A stretch of DNA of 60,000 nucleotides from positions 49,540,001-49,600,000 of the forward strand of contig CM060733.1 of assembly GCA_030704615.1 (NCBI GenBank). Reading direction: 5' to 3'. Made by a program: the position numbers and the translations under genes. The stretch is from Takakia lepidozioides (Eukaryota > Streptophyta > Takakiopsida > Takakiales > Takakiaceae). Each line of letters starts with the position of its first letter. Positions within the stretch are counted from its first letter, which is position 1. This document shows, in pieces, positions 44,971-56,797 of the stretch. A model generated the notes under the pieces. That model ran no database searches, was not told the DNA's origin, and saw only the letters and a list, made by a program, of their open reading frames with translations.

Positions 44971-46950
44971 AGTGATGGTCGGTACCGACCATCACTATGA
45001 AGTCATGTTGATTTGCTTTGCATTCCTCTGTTTCAGGTTTTTCATACCAATTGTTTATGACTGGCGGTACCGCCATTCACTGTTCTTCAGATCATAGAGT
45101 CAGTATGATTGTCTTTCCAGCACTCTTTCTCTTTGATTCTCTAGCAGGAACCTGTGATTGTCGGCAACGACATTCTCTTTCATTTCAAAACTCACATTCT
45201 GATACAAAAGAAAGTGAGTGTCGGTGACGACAATAACTATGATCCAGTATTGATTTGCACCAAACGCAATGTTTTCCATTCGTGAGTGTTGTTAATGCCA
45301 TTCGATTCTCTTTGTGAGCTTCCTGTATCTGCATGCGTGGAGAGAGTGTGATGGTCGCCACTGACCATCAATATTTAGTCATATTGTTTTGCATTGCATT
45401 TTCTCTGTTTCAGGTTGAACAGACTAATGAAAAGGAATGGCGGTACCGCCAATCACTTTTCTTGAGACTATACTGTAGCTTCATGTCTAAATACAGTTGC
45501 AAAGTACATTCCAAAGAGACAAGAAATAGTGATTGTCTTTAACAACCATCACAATGGAGTCTCTCTTATTAACGTCAATCGCATTCCTTTGAAAACATAG
45601 ACTTGTTGCATTTTAGACAATGTGCATTCCACTTACTTTCTGTTACAAACTAAAGTGAGCACTACAACAGATCGCGGTAGTTATGACTGCCAAACCGTGG
45701 TAGTCATGGTTTTCTTGACTTTGACCATGACTGCACCATGTTTAGATGAAATTGACCTCCCGCGTTCATACGACTGTAGTCATAAGAATGACTATCTAAG
45801 TAGTCATCTGTATGACTACATGGCTCCGGAATGGGCGGAAGGCTGGTCAACGGCAATTGACCAGATTTAGCTCACCATTCATAGTCATTTCCATGACTAC
45901 TGGGGATTTTGTAATTTGGTGTGTATAATACAATTAAAACACCATATGATCACATGAATGACTAATGGGTGTATTGGTTAGCAAGTAGTGAACTATAATT
46001 TTTATAGTAAAGAGGTTGCAAGTTCAAACTCCTCTAAGTACAATCAAATGGATAAGATGGCCCTAGGGTTAGTAGGCGAGCTAGAGATAGCACGTGGTAG
46101 CCTAGATGGGCTGCCACGTGGTTTTTTCATTATTATAAAATACATTATGTCAGGTGGCACAATGCGGTGCAACGCAGCGTCCGACATATGTGTTTTTTTT
46201 TTTTTTAAATTTAATTTTTAATCAATTGCGCCTCGCCACGTGGCGACTGCAGTATGATGGTATATATGACTGCAGTGAGAGATATCACTTGGTTCATCTG
46301 ACTGTAGTCATCCGGACCGTACCATCTTGTACTCATTGTATTCACTTGGTTTGCATAACTTATAGTCATAGAAGTCATATGTACCGTTTATGACTGCAGA
46401 ATAGTCATATATACAGTCATAAATACTGCGATCTGTTGTAGTGGAGTGTCGGTGCCGCCAATCACTAAGAGATATATTTCTTTGCACCAAACCGATCTTG
46501 TCAGTCTTTTGAGTGTAATGTTTTTTTATCGTCGTTACGCCGTTCGCTAATGCTCAAAACCTTTCTGTACCTGCTTGGCCAGAAAGAGAGTGATGGTCGG
46601 TACCAACCATCACTATGCAGTCATAGTGTTTTGGTTTGCATTCGTTTGTATCAGCTTTGTTAGTGTAGATGGTTGTGATTGTCGGTGCCGCCAATCACTG
46701 TGATTTGAGACAAGACAGACTGATAGTCGATACCGACATTCACTTTGCAGACACAATGATTTGGTTTGCCATATTCTGCAACACAAGATACACATACAGA
46801 TTATGATTGTCGGTACAGCCAATTGTCTCTTCAGAACATAGAGAACTTTTTGTTGTAAAGAAGCTGCATTAAACATTTTTAATCACTTTGAAGTCACTGT
46901 GCTGTCATTGTTTTGCCTGTGGACTGTGATTGTCGGTGGCGACCATCACT
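44971..46950. repeat. About 14 GGTCG-GTAC-CGACC-type palindromes in intron 1 of copy 3
   Basis: The best unit at 44971-44995 has arms GTGATGGTCG and CGACCATCAC around GTAC. Imperfect units lie near 45060, 45152, 45207, 45347, 45438, 45532, 46444, 46525, 46592, 46674, 46720, 46805 and 46927. Variants keep a central CG-N4-CG or close to it (for example tcggtgccgcc). Flanking DNA partly repeats too (cactatgaagtcat, ttgctttgcattc). A 784-bp CACTA element interrupts one unit. Confidence 0.8.
45660..46443. mobile_element. Non-autonomous CACTA element, 784 bp, TSD GAG
   Basis: The left end reads CACTACAACAGATCGCGGTA and the right end, complemented, CACTACAACAGATCGCAGTA, with similarity extending inward through tatgactg. 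A 3-bp duplication gag flanks it (45657-45659 and 46444-46446), as for CACTA elements. Subterminal agtcat/atgact words are frequent. It has no transposase. Removing it and one gag restores agtgagtgtcggtgccgcc, one of the intronic palindromes. Confidence 0.9.
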
Positions 46951-47512
46951 ATTTGCACATAACTGAGTGTCTGATCGGCATATCATCATGCAGAAAACTG
47001 TGAAGTCCAAGCTGACAGGATTAGAGGCAAAAGGTTTTGGAGATGGGGACGAGTTTGCCAAGAGCTCGGAGAATAACGATGAAACAGATGAACCTGAAGT
47101 GCACTACCTTGACAAGGTGAAAGAACTCATGTCATCCCAAAAGGTAAACTCTCAGGAGGTTATTAGGGACATGCTCGTCTCTGGAGGGCGTCTGGACATC
47201 CCACTATGCCGGATGATATCTATGCATGTTGTGCGTCCTCCACTTTCCCATGACAAACTGATTTTGTGCATGGATACAGACTTGGTACACAAGTTTTTTA
47301 TGTATCACTGACGGATACAAATGGGAAAAGCACATTAGTGTCTCCTGAGATCACCGATACCTGGGATGAGTGCTGGAAAGATGTTAATGAGGAGTTCAAG
47401 TTGGGCCTCATGATGGGAAATAACACCCAGCAATTCTGCAACCACATGGTCTACATACGTGCACCCGGAGATGCAGCAAGAGAAATTGCACCGGCTGGTC
47501 ATCTCCATGCAC

Positions 47513-47870
47513 TAGAATCATTCGTGTCTTTTCCGAATCGACTGCATGTCCAAAACCACTGAGGGAACAACTTTGAGATGTTTGTTACTACTGCACAGTC
47601 GTAACGGATAAATTCACATTTCTAATGGCGGATAGAAGTTGCATCAATGACTCCGCAGTCGGCACAATATTCGCGGCGATTTAATTCAATTACGTAAATT
47701 GTTTTTTTTTTAAAAAACAGCAATTACAAGTGGTTTTAAGCACTAGAGAACGACTCTTAACAACTAGGCATTCATTGCACACCCTATTCAAAAATGGAAT
47801 TTTTATAAGTGCTCCACATGGCTCATGATGTGGAATATTTTAATGTATTTTAGGGCTTGTGTGGCTCATA
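47513..47870 (+). repeat. Dispersed repeat starting CACTAGAATCATTCGTGTC (copy 2)
   Basis: It matches 6326-6772, best over its first 60 bp (attcgtgtcttttccgaatc). It starts immediately after exon-4-type sequence of the third ParB-methyltransferase copy and so marks a junction. A related end in reverse orientation lies at 43386-43404. Confidence 0.5.
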
Positions 47871-48329
47871 GAGATTGTTCTAATCGTCGGATGTAAAATG
47901 ATCTAAGGGTGGAAGAGTAACTTTGTCCTTTGCCTGAATTTGTCTAAGTGTTGGAGAGGGATGGAGGCTTGAGAGAGAGACGAACAAGTGATGCGAGAAG
48001 GACGAAGACCAAATCGAGGCCCATGTCTTGTTGTTGCAAGCGTTTATGGCGTCAAGGGCACATTATGTGCAAATGTGGGCTCTTGGCTCCCCTTTGTACC
48101 ATGATTTGGTATTCTTCCTGATCATCACAAGGTTCTTGGGGGAATCAGCTTGGTCTTAGCAACCCATATTTTAATCTCTGCCCGCTCAGCTGCACCGTGG
48201 TGGTTCTTACGAACCAATCCCACATTACCTGACTAGAGATACAAACAGCACGCACAAGAGGTCTTCTTGGGTTCATGGTCAGTCTAATCCGCAATGGGTC
48301 ATGACACAAGGTAGAGGACAATGTGGTGG
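47871..48329. other. No gene recognised
   Basis: AT-rich in its first part, then mixed sequence with no motif, between the dispersed repeat and the PPR fragments. Confidence 0.35.
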
Positions 48330-49218
48330 GCACCTTCTTCTTCGAGCTATTTCAGCCTGTTTTGCCGAGATGTAGTGTCGTGGAGTGCGATGCTTGCATG
48401 GTATGCACAGCAGGGACGTGGGATGGAGGCTTTGGAGACCTATGAAGTTGCGAAGGGAGAGTTTGATAACATGGCTGAACAAGATGTTGTCTCAAGGAAC
48501 ACGCTGAATCTCACAAGATATGGCCACCATGTGTGCGGGATGAGGGTATTGGAGACATATGAGCAAATGTTGAGAAGAGGTGCAGCCTGACCGGGTCACG
48601 TTCATTTGTGTTTGCAATGCATGTGCAAACCTGGCAGCCCTGGAGACTTGGTAAAGGGCAAAGAGGTCCATCATGACATTGTGAAAGCTGGAACTGTACC
48701 AGATGTAACAATACCTCGTCGACATGTATGCCAAACGTGGGAGCATTCCCTTGTGGACAAGGGAGTGTTTAACAATATGGCTGAGCGAAATGTGGTGTGG
48801 TGGAACGTGATGATCGCAGGACATGCACAACATGGGCGGGGATTGCGGGTTTGGAGACCTATGAGCAAATGATGTGGGTCTAGGGGGTGAAGCCCGAGCA
48901 CATTACGTTTGTTTGTGTTTGTAGTGCATGTACGAGCTTGTTGGAGAAGGGCAAAGAGATCCATGGTTGCATCGTCAAAGCTGGAATTGTGGTAGATGTC
49001 ATTTTGAACATGAATACCCTTCTAGATAGGGAGTGTTCAACAATATGGCTGAGCAAAATGTGGTGTCGTGGAAAGTGATGATCGCAGGACATGCACAACA
49101 GGGGCGGGGATTGCAGGTTTTGGAGACCTATGAGCAGTTGATGTGGGAGGGGGTGAAGTCCGACCACATTATGTTCAGAGAGTTCAAATGCCACTCCACC
49201 ATGACCTTGCTTAGCTAA
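48330..49218 (+). pseudogene. PLS-type pentatricopeptide repeat (PPR) fragments
   Basis: Three successive repeats read motifs typical of plant PLS-class PPR proteins: FNNMAERNVVWWNVMIAGHA, LETYEQLMWEGVKSDHIMF and EIHGCIVKAGIVVDVIL, with variants at 48360-48590, 48600-48870 and 48890-49190. In intact proteins such repeats bind organelle RNA. Here frames change repeatedly, stops occur (48587, 48880) and the usual VDMYAKCGSI stretch is deleted in the second and third repeats. There is no targeting peptide or E/DYW tail. It is a decayed, internally duplicated fragment. Confidence 0.8.
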
Positions 49219-51835
49219 CCATGCCTTGCTGATGTTGTTGTCTTGCACTTGAGCTGTTTTTGGACACTGGCTGGAACATCCACAAGGCGGCTCTGCTCGA
49301 GAGAGAAATCAGCTTGAATGCAGGGGCAGATTTTGAGATCACAATCGCCACTCAGAACGTTGTTCTTTGCACCGACATGGCATGTCAGCATGCATATCAG
49401 CCCAAACTCATTACTCCGTGAGCCTTCCACTGCCGGAGTGTAATTGGGTATCCAGTTAGGCAATGCTGGTTTCAAAACCCCGTTCCATCCCTGCGTTTCG
49501 AAGATCTGGCTTGAATGGGCTCCGCATCTTGGTCCATTAATCTGCTGCACATTGTGAAGTTTTCTGCCCGTTCACCGCAAGTTGAAGAAGGAGTATTCTT
49601 AAAACACGGGTACTCATAATCTGAAAATGGCTCCAGCTTATGTTGCTTGAGTGCGAATATGAGTGTGGTTGGCTTGGCCGCTTTACATCTGGTCCATCCC
49701 ACTCGATATGATGAGCAGGTTCAGCTTGACTTCTCTCACACAAAAGATGCTGCCAAGATGGGGTTTGCTGCCCTAGATGACTTCCCGTCGTTGTTCTGGG
49801 CTGCAACATACAATTAATCTGGCCCATGGCGAGGGGCCTTGCCTTCCACCAATCATCTGTAAGTCCTGTGAAACTGTTTTTGTGGCAGTTTGTAAGCAGT
49901 GGGCAGCCATGGTGGGCTGTTATAGGATTTGATGAACTCAATGTCGTGTACTGACAACAACCCCTCATCTCTTATGCAAGCATTCAACAAGCCAAGTTGA
50001 CTGCAGAGCATATTCAGCCCCCCACGTTTCTAGTTGCCTAATGTTCTTCATCTCCTGGGCAGAGCATTTTCCAGGGTCTCCATCTGTGATGACACACTAT
50101 CTTCTCATGTGGTTCAGCTTCTGGTCTTGCTCTTGTTTGCACCACCCCAATGAAGGGCAGTTCACCTGCTTGATTCTCTCTATATGGTTGTCTTGGGTCT
50201 TGGCAGGGTTTCCCACAACCGCCTTTCCTTTTCAGACTACCAGTCATCAGCCTCGTTCTCCAATGCTTCACTTTCTTCCCAAGTGAAGTGCTCTCCTCTT
50301 TTATGCTTCAACGTCCCTGCAGGTGTCTTTTCCTTCATCTCCCGTGGTGCTTTCAAATGAATGAGCACTGATTTACATCTGTTGGCAACACTTACGGTGT
50401 CCCTTTCCTTGCATGCCACTGCAAGCCCGCATTGACTTTCTTGGCAGGGAAGTCTCCTCCTTCTCCCTCATTTTCTGGCTCTGTTGGAGCCCCACTCACC
50501 ATGCTATCAGGGCTGCACTTATTTTTGTGGTGTTGCGCGAGCCAAGGGCGATCTTTCACTGGTCCGATTGTTGGCAACAGCTGATTGGAGTCTTCTTGGC
50601 AGAGTCTCCCACGAGCTCCCATCAATTTCAGGCATCAGGTTTTCTACCCTGCCCTTCCACTTTTCATAAGCGAGGTGCCTGTCTTCCTCCCTTTCACTCT
50701 CAGGCAGATTTTTCTTCATGCGATTGCTGCTCCCATACTTCCAGTCCTTGTTTCATTTTCTCCAGCCATCACCCTCAGATTTGACAAGGTATTGCTGCCC
50801 TTCCTGTGTCTTTCCTCACTCCCAGCTGCTGGTTTTATCCCAGATTCACCTCTCATCCTTGCCTGGGGTTTTGCTTGCCAAACAGCCCTTGTGTGGGGAA
50901 CTTCAACGAAAGGCAACATCTCATTCTCAGCTCCTGTCTTTGTACCTCTTTGCAGCAGTCCAGCCTCGGGTGCCTCACTTTCTGATTGCTGGGTTGCATT
51001 CTTCGCCACCAACCTTTGACAAGAAAGTGTGCTCCATCTTCCTCATCTCCTACTGGTTCCCTTGATGCTTCACCTCGTATGTCTTCCTCCTCATGTTTTA
51101 GCAGCAGCTCCCATGCTTGAATTGCTACTTTTCCTCGTAGTTGATCTTGTGCTTTCCTTTTTCTCCGTAGCCTAATCAACAGTTTTGTCTTGGCAGCTCC
51201 CTTGCCATGAGTGCCTTGTCTCACTACATCTCCCTTGGCTGCCACCATCCGTGGAGTCTTTCTTGCACTATTCTGACTCTCGTTGGCATGCACTTGCTGC
51301 GATGCCCCACATGTATTTGCTGCTCCTTTAATCATCAACATAGTGCTCCAGAGCCAATTCCTCATTGTTGACCAGTTGACCTTCTCAGCCCTTGGACCCC
51401 ATTTTCCTTCTCCCATGTTGCCTCGTCTTTCTGCTTCATCGTTTGCTTTACTTGCACGATGTTGCTTCTTCCCTACAGCTCATCATGTGTTGTGGCTCTT
51501 TCCCATGTTGCACTCACTCCCATCATACGTTGTGCAGTTGATAAGACTGAGATGAGTTGATGCAGGATAGGGGGAGGGCTTGCTGGTGTATGTTGTCCGA
51601 TAGGCCCTATGCACAGAGTCAAAGCTGGAAGTCAGCCTTGCAAGGACCCAAGTGAGAGAAGTCTGGTGGGGGTAGCATCTTGGGGGATGGCAGTTAGGGC
51701 AATGTGTGTCTAGGGCAATATATGTCATAGCAGCGGATGATGTACTGCCAATTTTGAGGATAGAGACAACCTGTAAGCTGTAGATTTGTATAAGTGGTTT
51801 CTTCTGACACATATTGCTCCCAGTTTGCCACAACC
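49219..51835. other. Unassigned DNA with overlapping ORFs
   Basis: ORFs of 60-190 codons overlap on both strands, the longest being 50853-51416 minus (187 codons, basic and Lys/Arg/Glu-rich) and 50585-51019 plus. None shows a recognisable domain. The minus strand has a purine-rich, transcript-like composition, so a decayed gene on that strand is possible. Confidence 0.3.
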
Positions 51836-51985
51836 AGTTGTTTGCGTTTGTAGTGCATGTGCGAGCCTGCTGGGGAAGGGCAAAGAGGTCCATGGTTGCA
51901 TCGTCAAAGCTGGAATTGTGGCAGATGTCATTCTGAACAATACCCTTGTGGACAGGGAGTGTTCAATAATATGGCTGAGCGAAGG
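51836..51985 (+). pseudogene. PPR fragment at the MULE-2 junction
   Basis: It is very similar to 48926-49060 (ttgcatcgtcaaagctggaat and flanking bases), encoding GCIVKAGIVADVILNNTLV and FNNMAE. It ends at ggctgagcga, after which antisense methyltransferase sequence starts within about 15 bp. It marks the left edge of what remains of MULE-2. Confidence 0.7.
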
Positions 51986-53421
51986 ATAGAGTGTAATGTC
52001 TTTTGGTGCATGTCTCCACCAAAGTCTGCATGCAAGCTAGGGATTTCTCCCGTGCATCTCTCCAAGGGACACCAGTCGACCTTTTCGAGGTTCGACCTGA
52101 GTCCACGTAATTGAAGATTACATCATCCTCCACAGGCTCGCAGGTGGGGTCAATGTGAGCTGCAAGGTCCCTCAACTGAAACTCAACAATACCAGGAGGA
52201 AGAGTGTCCTTACGCACCCTCACCAGGCACAAAGCTTCGAACACCCGAGTCTGTCAATAATCACGAAGAGAGCATGAGGCAAAAGACAAAACCAACTTTT
52301 GACATTTACATCAGAACCACTAAACTTTAATTCAAAGGAACCAACTCACTTTCTGCCTCGTGAACTCGCCCTTCGTAAGAGGCAGAGTGTTGATGCATGT
52401 CCAAGTTTTGATGACACGAAACCCGGAAGCTTTCATGTAGTTGAAAAGAGTTCTCCGTGCCGACATGTCCTTTGACTGCATGAGAAGAAGAGCCCCCGAG
52501 TCAGAAAGGAATTTGTTGTTGAATGAGAAGGCCCACTGCCAGTAACGAGAATCCGATTTGTTCCAAGTGGGGGTTGAATTGGAAGGCAACACATCAGGGA
52601 CAGGGAAACCGTCAGGAATGTCCAGCACCACAAGGTCAGTCGCGTATGCCTGCTGAACTCCATTCACCCAATCCGGCCTTTTTGTGACCTACAGCCAAAA
52701 ACAGGAGAGTCAGAAGCCCAATCCAGATCCAACAGGAAATCAATCCCATCGACAAGCCAGAACAAGTTGCCAAAACAAAATTATTCATACAACAGTTAAG
52801 ACATATGTGCTTACCTGAGTGAGAAACGAAACAAGCATGTCCCATGATTTCGAAGGCACCCCTTTGAATGTCGACTTCTTGGATTCCATCATTGCCAGAA
52901 AACTTTCATTCACCACCTTACGATGGAACTGGCCCAAAACCCTGGATGCATGTTCTCTCGCATTGAAAGGTTGCTCCCTCGACTTTGCTGTTCTCCTATC
53001 TCTCCTAGTTGGAGAAGGTTGTCTCTCAGCGACCTCTGACGGGCCTTGTTCCTGCGGAGCTGCACTCTTCCCCTTCCCCTTCGGATCCCCGGCAATCTTC
53101 CCCTTCCGTTTTGGAGTAGCAGATTTCTTAGGCTCTTTTGGAGCCAGAGCAACAATGATTCTGTCCTGAATGTCTTTGTCAGCCAGTGGGGCAAGTGCCA
53201 CGGCGTTGTCGTTAAGGTTTCTCAAAACAACTTCATCGAATGGTGTGTCCTGTTTTGGCAGATCGAGGTACCATCCACAGTCTCTGAAGTGCGCCCTGCT
53301 CCAGCCTCTGGCAATACCAGCCGTGTACATTGTCTTGTCATTGGAGGGGTCAGCCCACGAGTAGATGAAGTCTGGGTCATCACTAAGGTACTTTCCCGGT
53401 ATGAGGACATGATACATGTAC

Positions 53422-54439
53422 CTGAATGACACACACACCCAAAATCCAGACAGTCAATCGATCTGATCAGGACACACATCACACATCACAAAAAGTGTAT
53501 TGGCATGCAGGTCAGTAATACTGATAAACTAATGTTTGAAAGCCCGATTCAAATTGCGTTGATGCAATGTTGATTCAAGCTGAAATGGAAAACACCAAAT
53601 TTGGAGAATTGCACTTTCAACAAGCACGTATGAGAGGGAAAGCCCATTATCCTAAAACATCTCATGCACAACATGGAACCCCAATCAACCTTGCGTTGAC
53701 GCAAAGAAGATTGGCGGATACACCTATGATAATGTAGCATTGAAAGAGACAGTGATTGGCAACGGAATTCAACATTGCGTCAACGCAAGGTTGTTTTCAT
53801 TAACAGAGGAAATGGAAAACAGTGCTTGAAAACAACCATCCATATCAGATCTTCTGGTATGGATATTCAACCTTGCGTTGACGCAATGTTGAATTCCTCT
53901 GCTGAAACACTTGTCCATGGTATTTGATAACCTTAACTTTCCTACCATTGTATGGAAATCGGGGTATTTAGGCGGGACATTTCTAGCAATCCATACCGTC
54001 AAACAACGTTGCGTCAACGCAAGGCTGTTTGTTGGTACAGTGTAAGCTCTAAACAACATTTCAAACAGACTCCAAACCGACTTTAAGTTCATCCTGGCAG
54101 CATTGCAACTGGAAACCACCAAAAAAACAGCCCAAGAACACAGGAAAACCTACACAGCCTGGCCCTTCATCAACCTTGCGTTGACGGAAGGTTGATTTGC
54201 CTATCAGTTTTTGCCCTTTCACATGCAGAATAACGACTTCATTGGATACCCCAGGTACATGAAAGTGAAACCAAAACAACAGGATACAAGCTTGCGTTAA
54301 CGCAATGTTGCTCGGCTGCACGTCCAGAGCCTTTAGAGCTCCCTGAAAACCTCCAAATTCGCAGTTCTACATGGAAAAAACGAAACAAGAACACAGAAAC
54401 ATACACTTCAAGTACCAGATTTGTTTCTTGGAGGTCACA
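53422..54439. repeat. Seven TTGCG-TTGA-CGCAA palindromes in intron 5 of MULE-2 gene
   Basis: Units near 53555, 53690, 53773, 53868, 54004, 54170 and 54288 share arms CAACCTTGCG and CGCAAGGTTG around TTGA (or TCAA on the other strand), with some mismatches. Spacing is 80-170 bp and the spacers are not obviously repeated. The intron is 1.0 kb, against 141 bp in MULE-1, so the palindromes account for the expansion. Confidence 0.85.
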
Positions 54440-56129
54440 CCTGTACAACACTCGTTTCATTGCTTGCTCGCTGTTGTACTGGTTTTTGAATTCGTAGGAC
54501 CTAGAGATTCTTTTTTTTCTCTCAAACTCCCTGAAGAAACAGTTGTTCCAGACAGCAAGCTTCCATCTCCTGATATAGGCCTCCAGTGTGACCGGGGGCA
54601 AGCCATCTGGATTTTGGAGTCTGCCATTGACTCCCCAAGTGCAGCCACCGCTCGTTTTTCCAACTGCAGCAAGAAAGATCATAAGAATTGTGGAGAGAGC
54701 ACGGAGCAGCACAAGCATTTGAAAATGGTTTTGTGGAAACTTTACTTGGCTCCAGAAGATTGCTTTGTGTAGCCATTGGTCGAATGTGTGGTCGCTAACA
54801 ACTTTTATTGCTTGTGTCTTTGAGTCCCTCTCAGGAGATGGGAACATGTTGGTGTCTCTCACAAGTGGATCGGAATTCCAGATCTCCAACCACCTGATTT
54901 TGGTTGCATTGTCCACCATTGAAATGGAAAGGCGATGCAGTTTCTCTTGGGTCATTTCTGTTAATGTGCTTTCACCTGTTCCAGAAATTCCGTGCCAAGA
55001 CCTGGATCTGCTATGCGGATTTGTTTGTCGAACGCACTCATGAGGTTCTTCCTTTGATTGTTCATCTCAAATTTCATTATGTCCTCAAGCCCAGTAGCAG
55101 ACCTCTACTCTTATGTGTGGGAAGCATAGTACTCTGTTTTCGCCTTCAAACCAGTTTCTGTTATTTCTTGCTGCATACATTACAGGGAGAAAGAATCAAA
55201 CACTGCCGTTTCTTCATAAAATTTGCAGTAACATCAATCAAACAAATATCAAGAAGCTTACCGTGTACATGTAGTCAAGAAAAGCCTCCCTTGTCAGGCT
55301 GTACCATGTGCTTGTCTTCTTTTCAGCACACCTCTTCATTTGCTGAGGACTAAGCACGTTCGTGAATGACTCCAGTGGCATCAGCCCTATTTTCTGGATA
55401 CGGAATAGAGTGTGGCAGAGATTTGTCATCACATGGGAGGTTTCATTGGACCTGGAAAAACCTTCAACTCATAAGATGATTTCTAATTGTGCAAACGCAG
55501 ATCGGAACGGGAACAATGTTGGTAACTTACTTGTTTATGTCGTGCATGGCTGTCAAGAGCTGCGTGACACGTCCTTTGTGGTCGAGTACCATGGAAACCA
55601 CGCTCCAATGCCATTTGATCTCGTCCGAGTGCAAGCTTGAAATGTAATCCATCCAGGCAAGCAGTCTATGGTTCCCATCCCAGACAAAAAACATCTTTCC
55701 CATAAACGCTTTTGTGGAGGCCTTTTTGGACAGCTTGAACTCAAACTCCCTGTTTACATCCCGCCAGCATGCATCCCAACTTTGCTCTATGTCCTCCGTT
55801 ACAAGACACTCCTCTCCTTTCGTGTTCACAGTGGATACATAGAACACTGCAGATCCATTGACATAGCCGTGAACAAAATCGTTCTTCAACTTCGTGACGT
55901 CGTTCCTCAATGCGGGTCGAACCGCGGGCATGGAGATCATCCTGCATAGTGGGATAACCAGGTTTCCGCCGGGAACCTCCATCAACAGAATCACCTTCGA
56001 GGAGTTCACTTTCTGCCCACCCATAACCTCCTCGGCCTTGTCTTCATAGTGTCCCTCAAATGACTCCTCCTCACCATCACCTTCTGCCACTTCCGCATCT
56101 CCCCCCACTGATTTCCTTTTTCTTTTCCT

Positions 56130-56797
56130 CTGCATAGAATGAATATCCCTGTGAGTGACAGATTGAGCTCCCATGGATCTACCTTGCGTTGACGCAAGGT
56201 TGATTGATGGGGATGTAGCTTAGTCTGAAATGCATACCGCAACAGTCCATTGAAACAACTAAATGCTTTGCGTTGATGCAGGAATCTTTTGGTGGCTTCA
56301 GATAATCGACTTTCCCTACTTTGCATTTCCTGGTGAGAGACTTCAGATGCAGGGAGTGGCATCAAAATCAGCCTCGCGTCAACGCAAGTTCATGTCACCT
56401 TCATAAACAAACACTTTGGAGGTCGGCATCAACCTTGCGTTGACGCAAGTTTGATGTCGAGCTCTTAGTTTGGTGTTCAACAAACAAAAAAATCACATGG
56501 AAAGGCACATTGCAACTTATGGTTTCTTCTTGGCACTGTATGATGCACCGGGAGCATTCAACAGTTCCATGGCTGCCAGGCGTTCAGGGTTTGTGGGATT
56601 GAACAGAAAAGGCACACGAATCAACCTCGCATCAACGCAAGGTTGATTTGAGTGCAGCATCTGCACTCGTTTCATGCCCAGAACATACACTGTGGAGGTC
56701 GACATCAACCTTGCGTTGACGCAAGGTTGATGTCGACCTTTCTGATGAGCATGGAACAGACCAAAAAAAAAAAAAAAAAAAAAAGGTTGATAGTCAC
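56130..56797. repeat. Six TTGCG-TTGA-CGCAA palindromes in intron 1 of MULE-2 gene
   Basis: Units near 56184, 56268, 56373, 56428, 56622 and 56704. The last is perfect, with arms ATCAACCTTGCG and CGCAAGGTTGAT. They are the same family as in intron 5 of this gene and unlike the MULE-1 family. A poly-A run of about 22 lies at 56763-56784. Confidence 0.85.

Larger units (their letters stand above)
44640..47512 (+). pseudogene. Third ParB-methyltransferase copy, internally deleted and truncated
   Basis: An exon-1-like frame ends near 44906 (KGKRKAAEGDPTQNRRR) before gtaagtg. Intron 1 runs to the acceptor atgcag at 46993. Exon 2 then reads DKVKELMSSQKVNSQEV, GGRLDIPLCRMISMHVVRPP and, after a frame change near 47300, QVFYVSLTDTNGKSTLV, closely matching the other two copies. 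The ParB WDGNHRLLAW motif is missing: sequence passes from NTQQF directly to PEMQQEKLHRLVISM, which belongs to exon 4, so about 1 kb was deleted. The rest is cut at 47513 by a CACTAGAA-type repeat. No methyltransferase domain remains. No paired transposase was found next to it. Confidence 0.75.

Noticed and set aside
47266-47562. Reading through from the third ParB copy into the CACTAGAA repeat as one protein
   Set aside because: The last 30 residues come from the repeat and from a frame different from the conserved EKLHRL exon.
49219-51800. Protein-coding genes in the long overlapping ORFs
   Set aside because: Open frames occur on both strands at once with no motif, and no consistent splice structure could be built.
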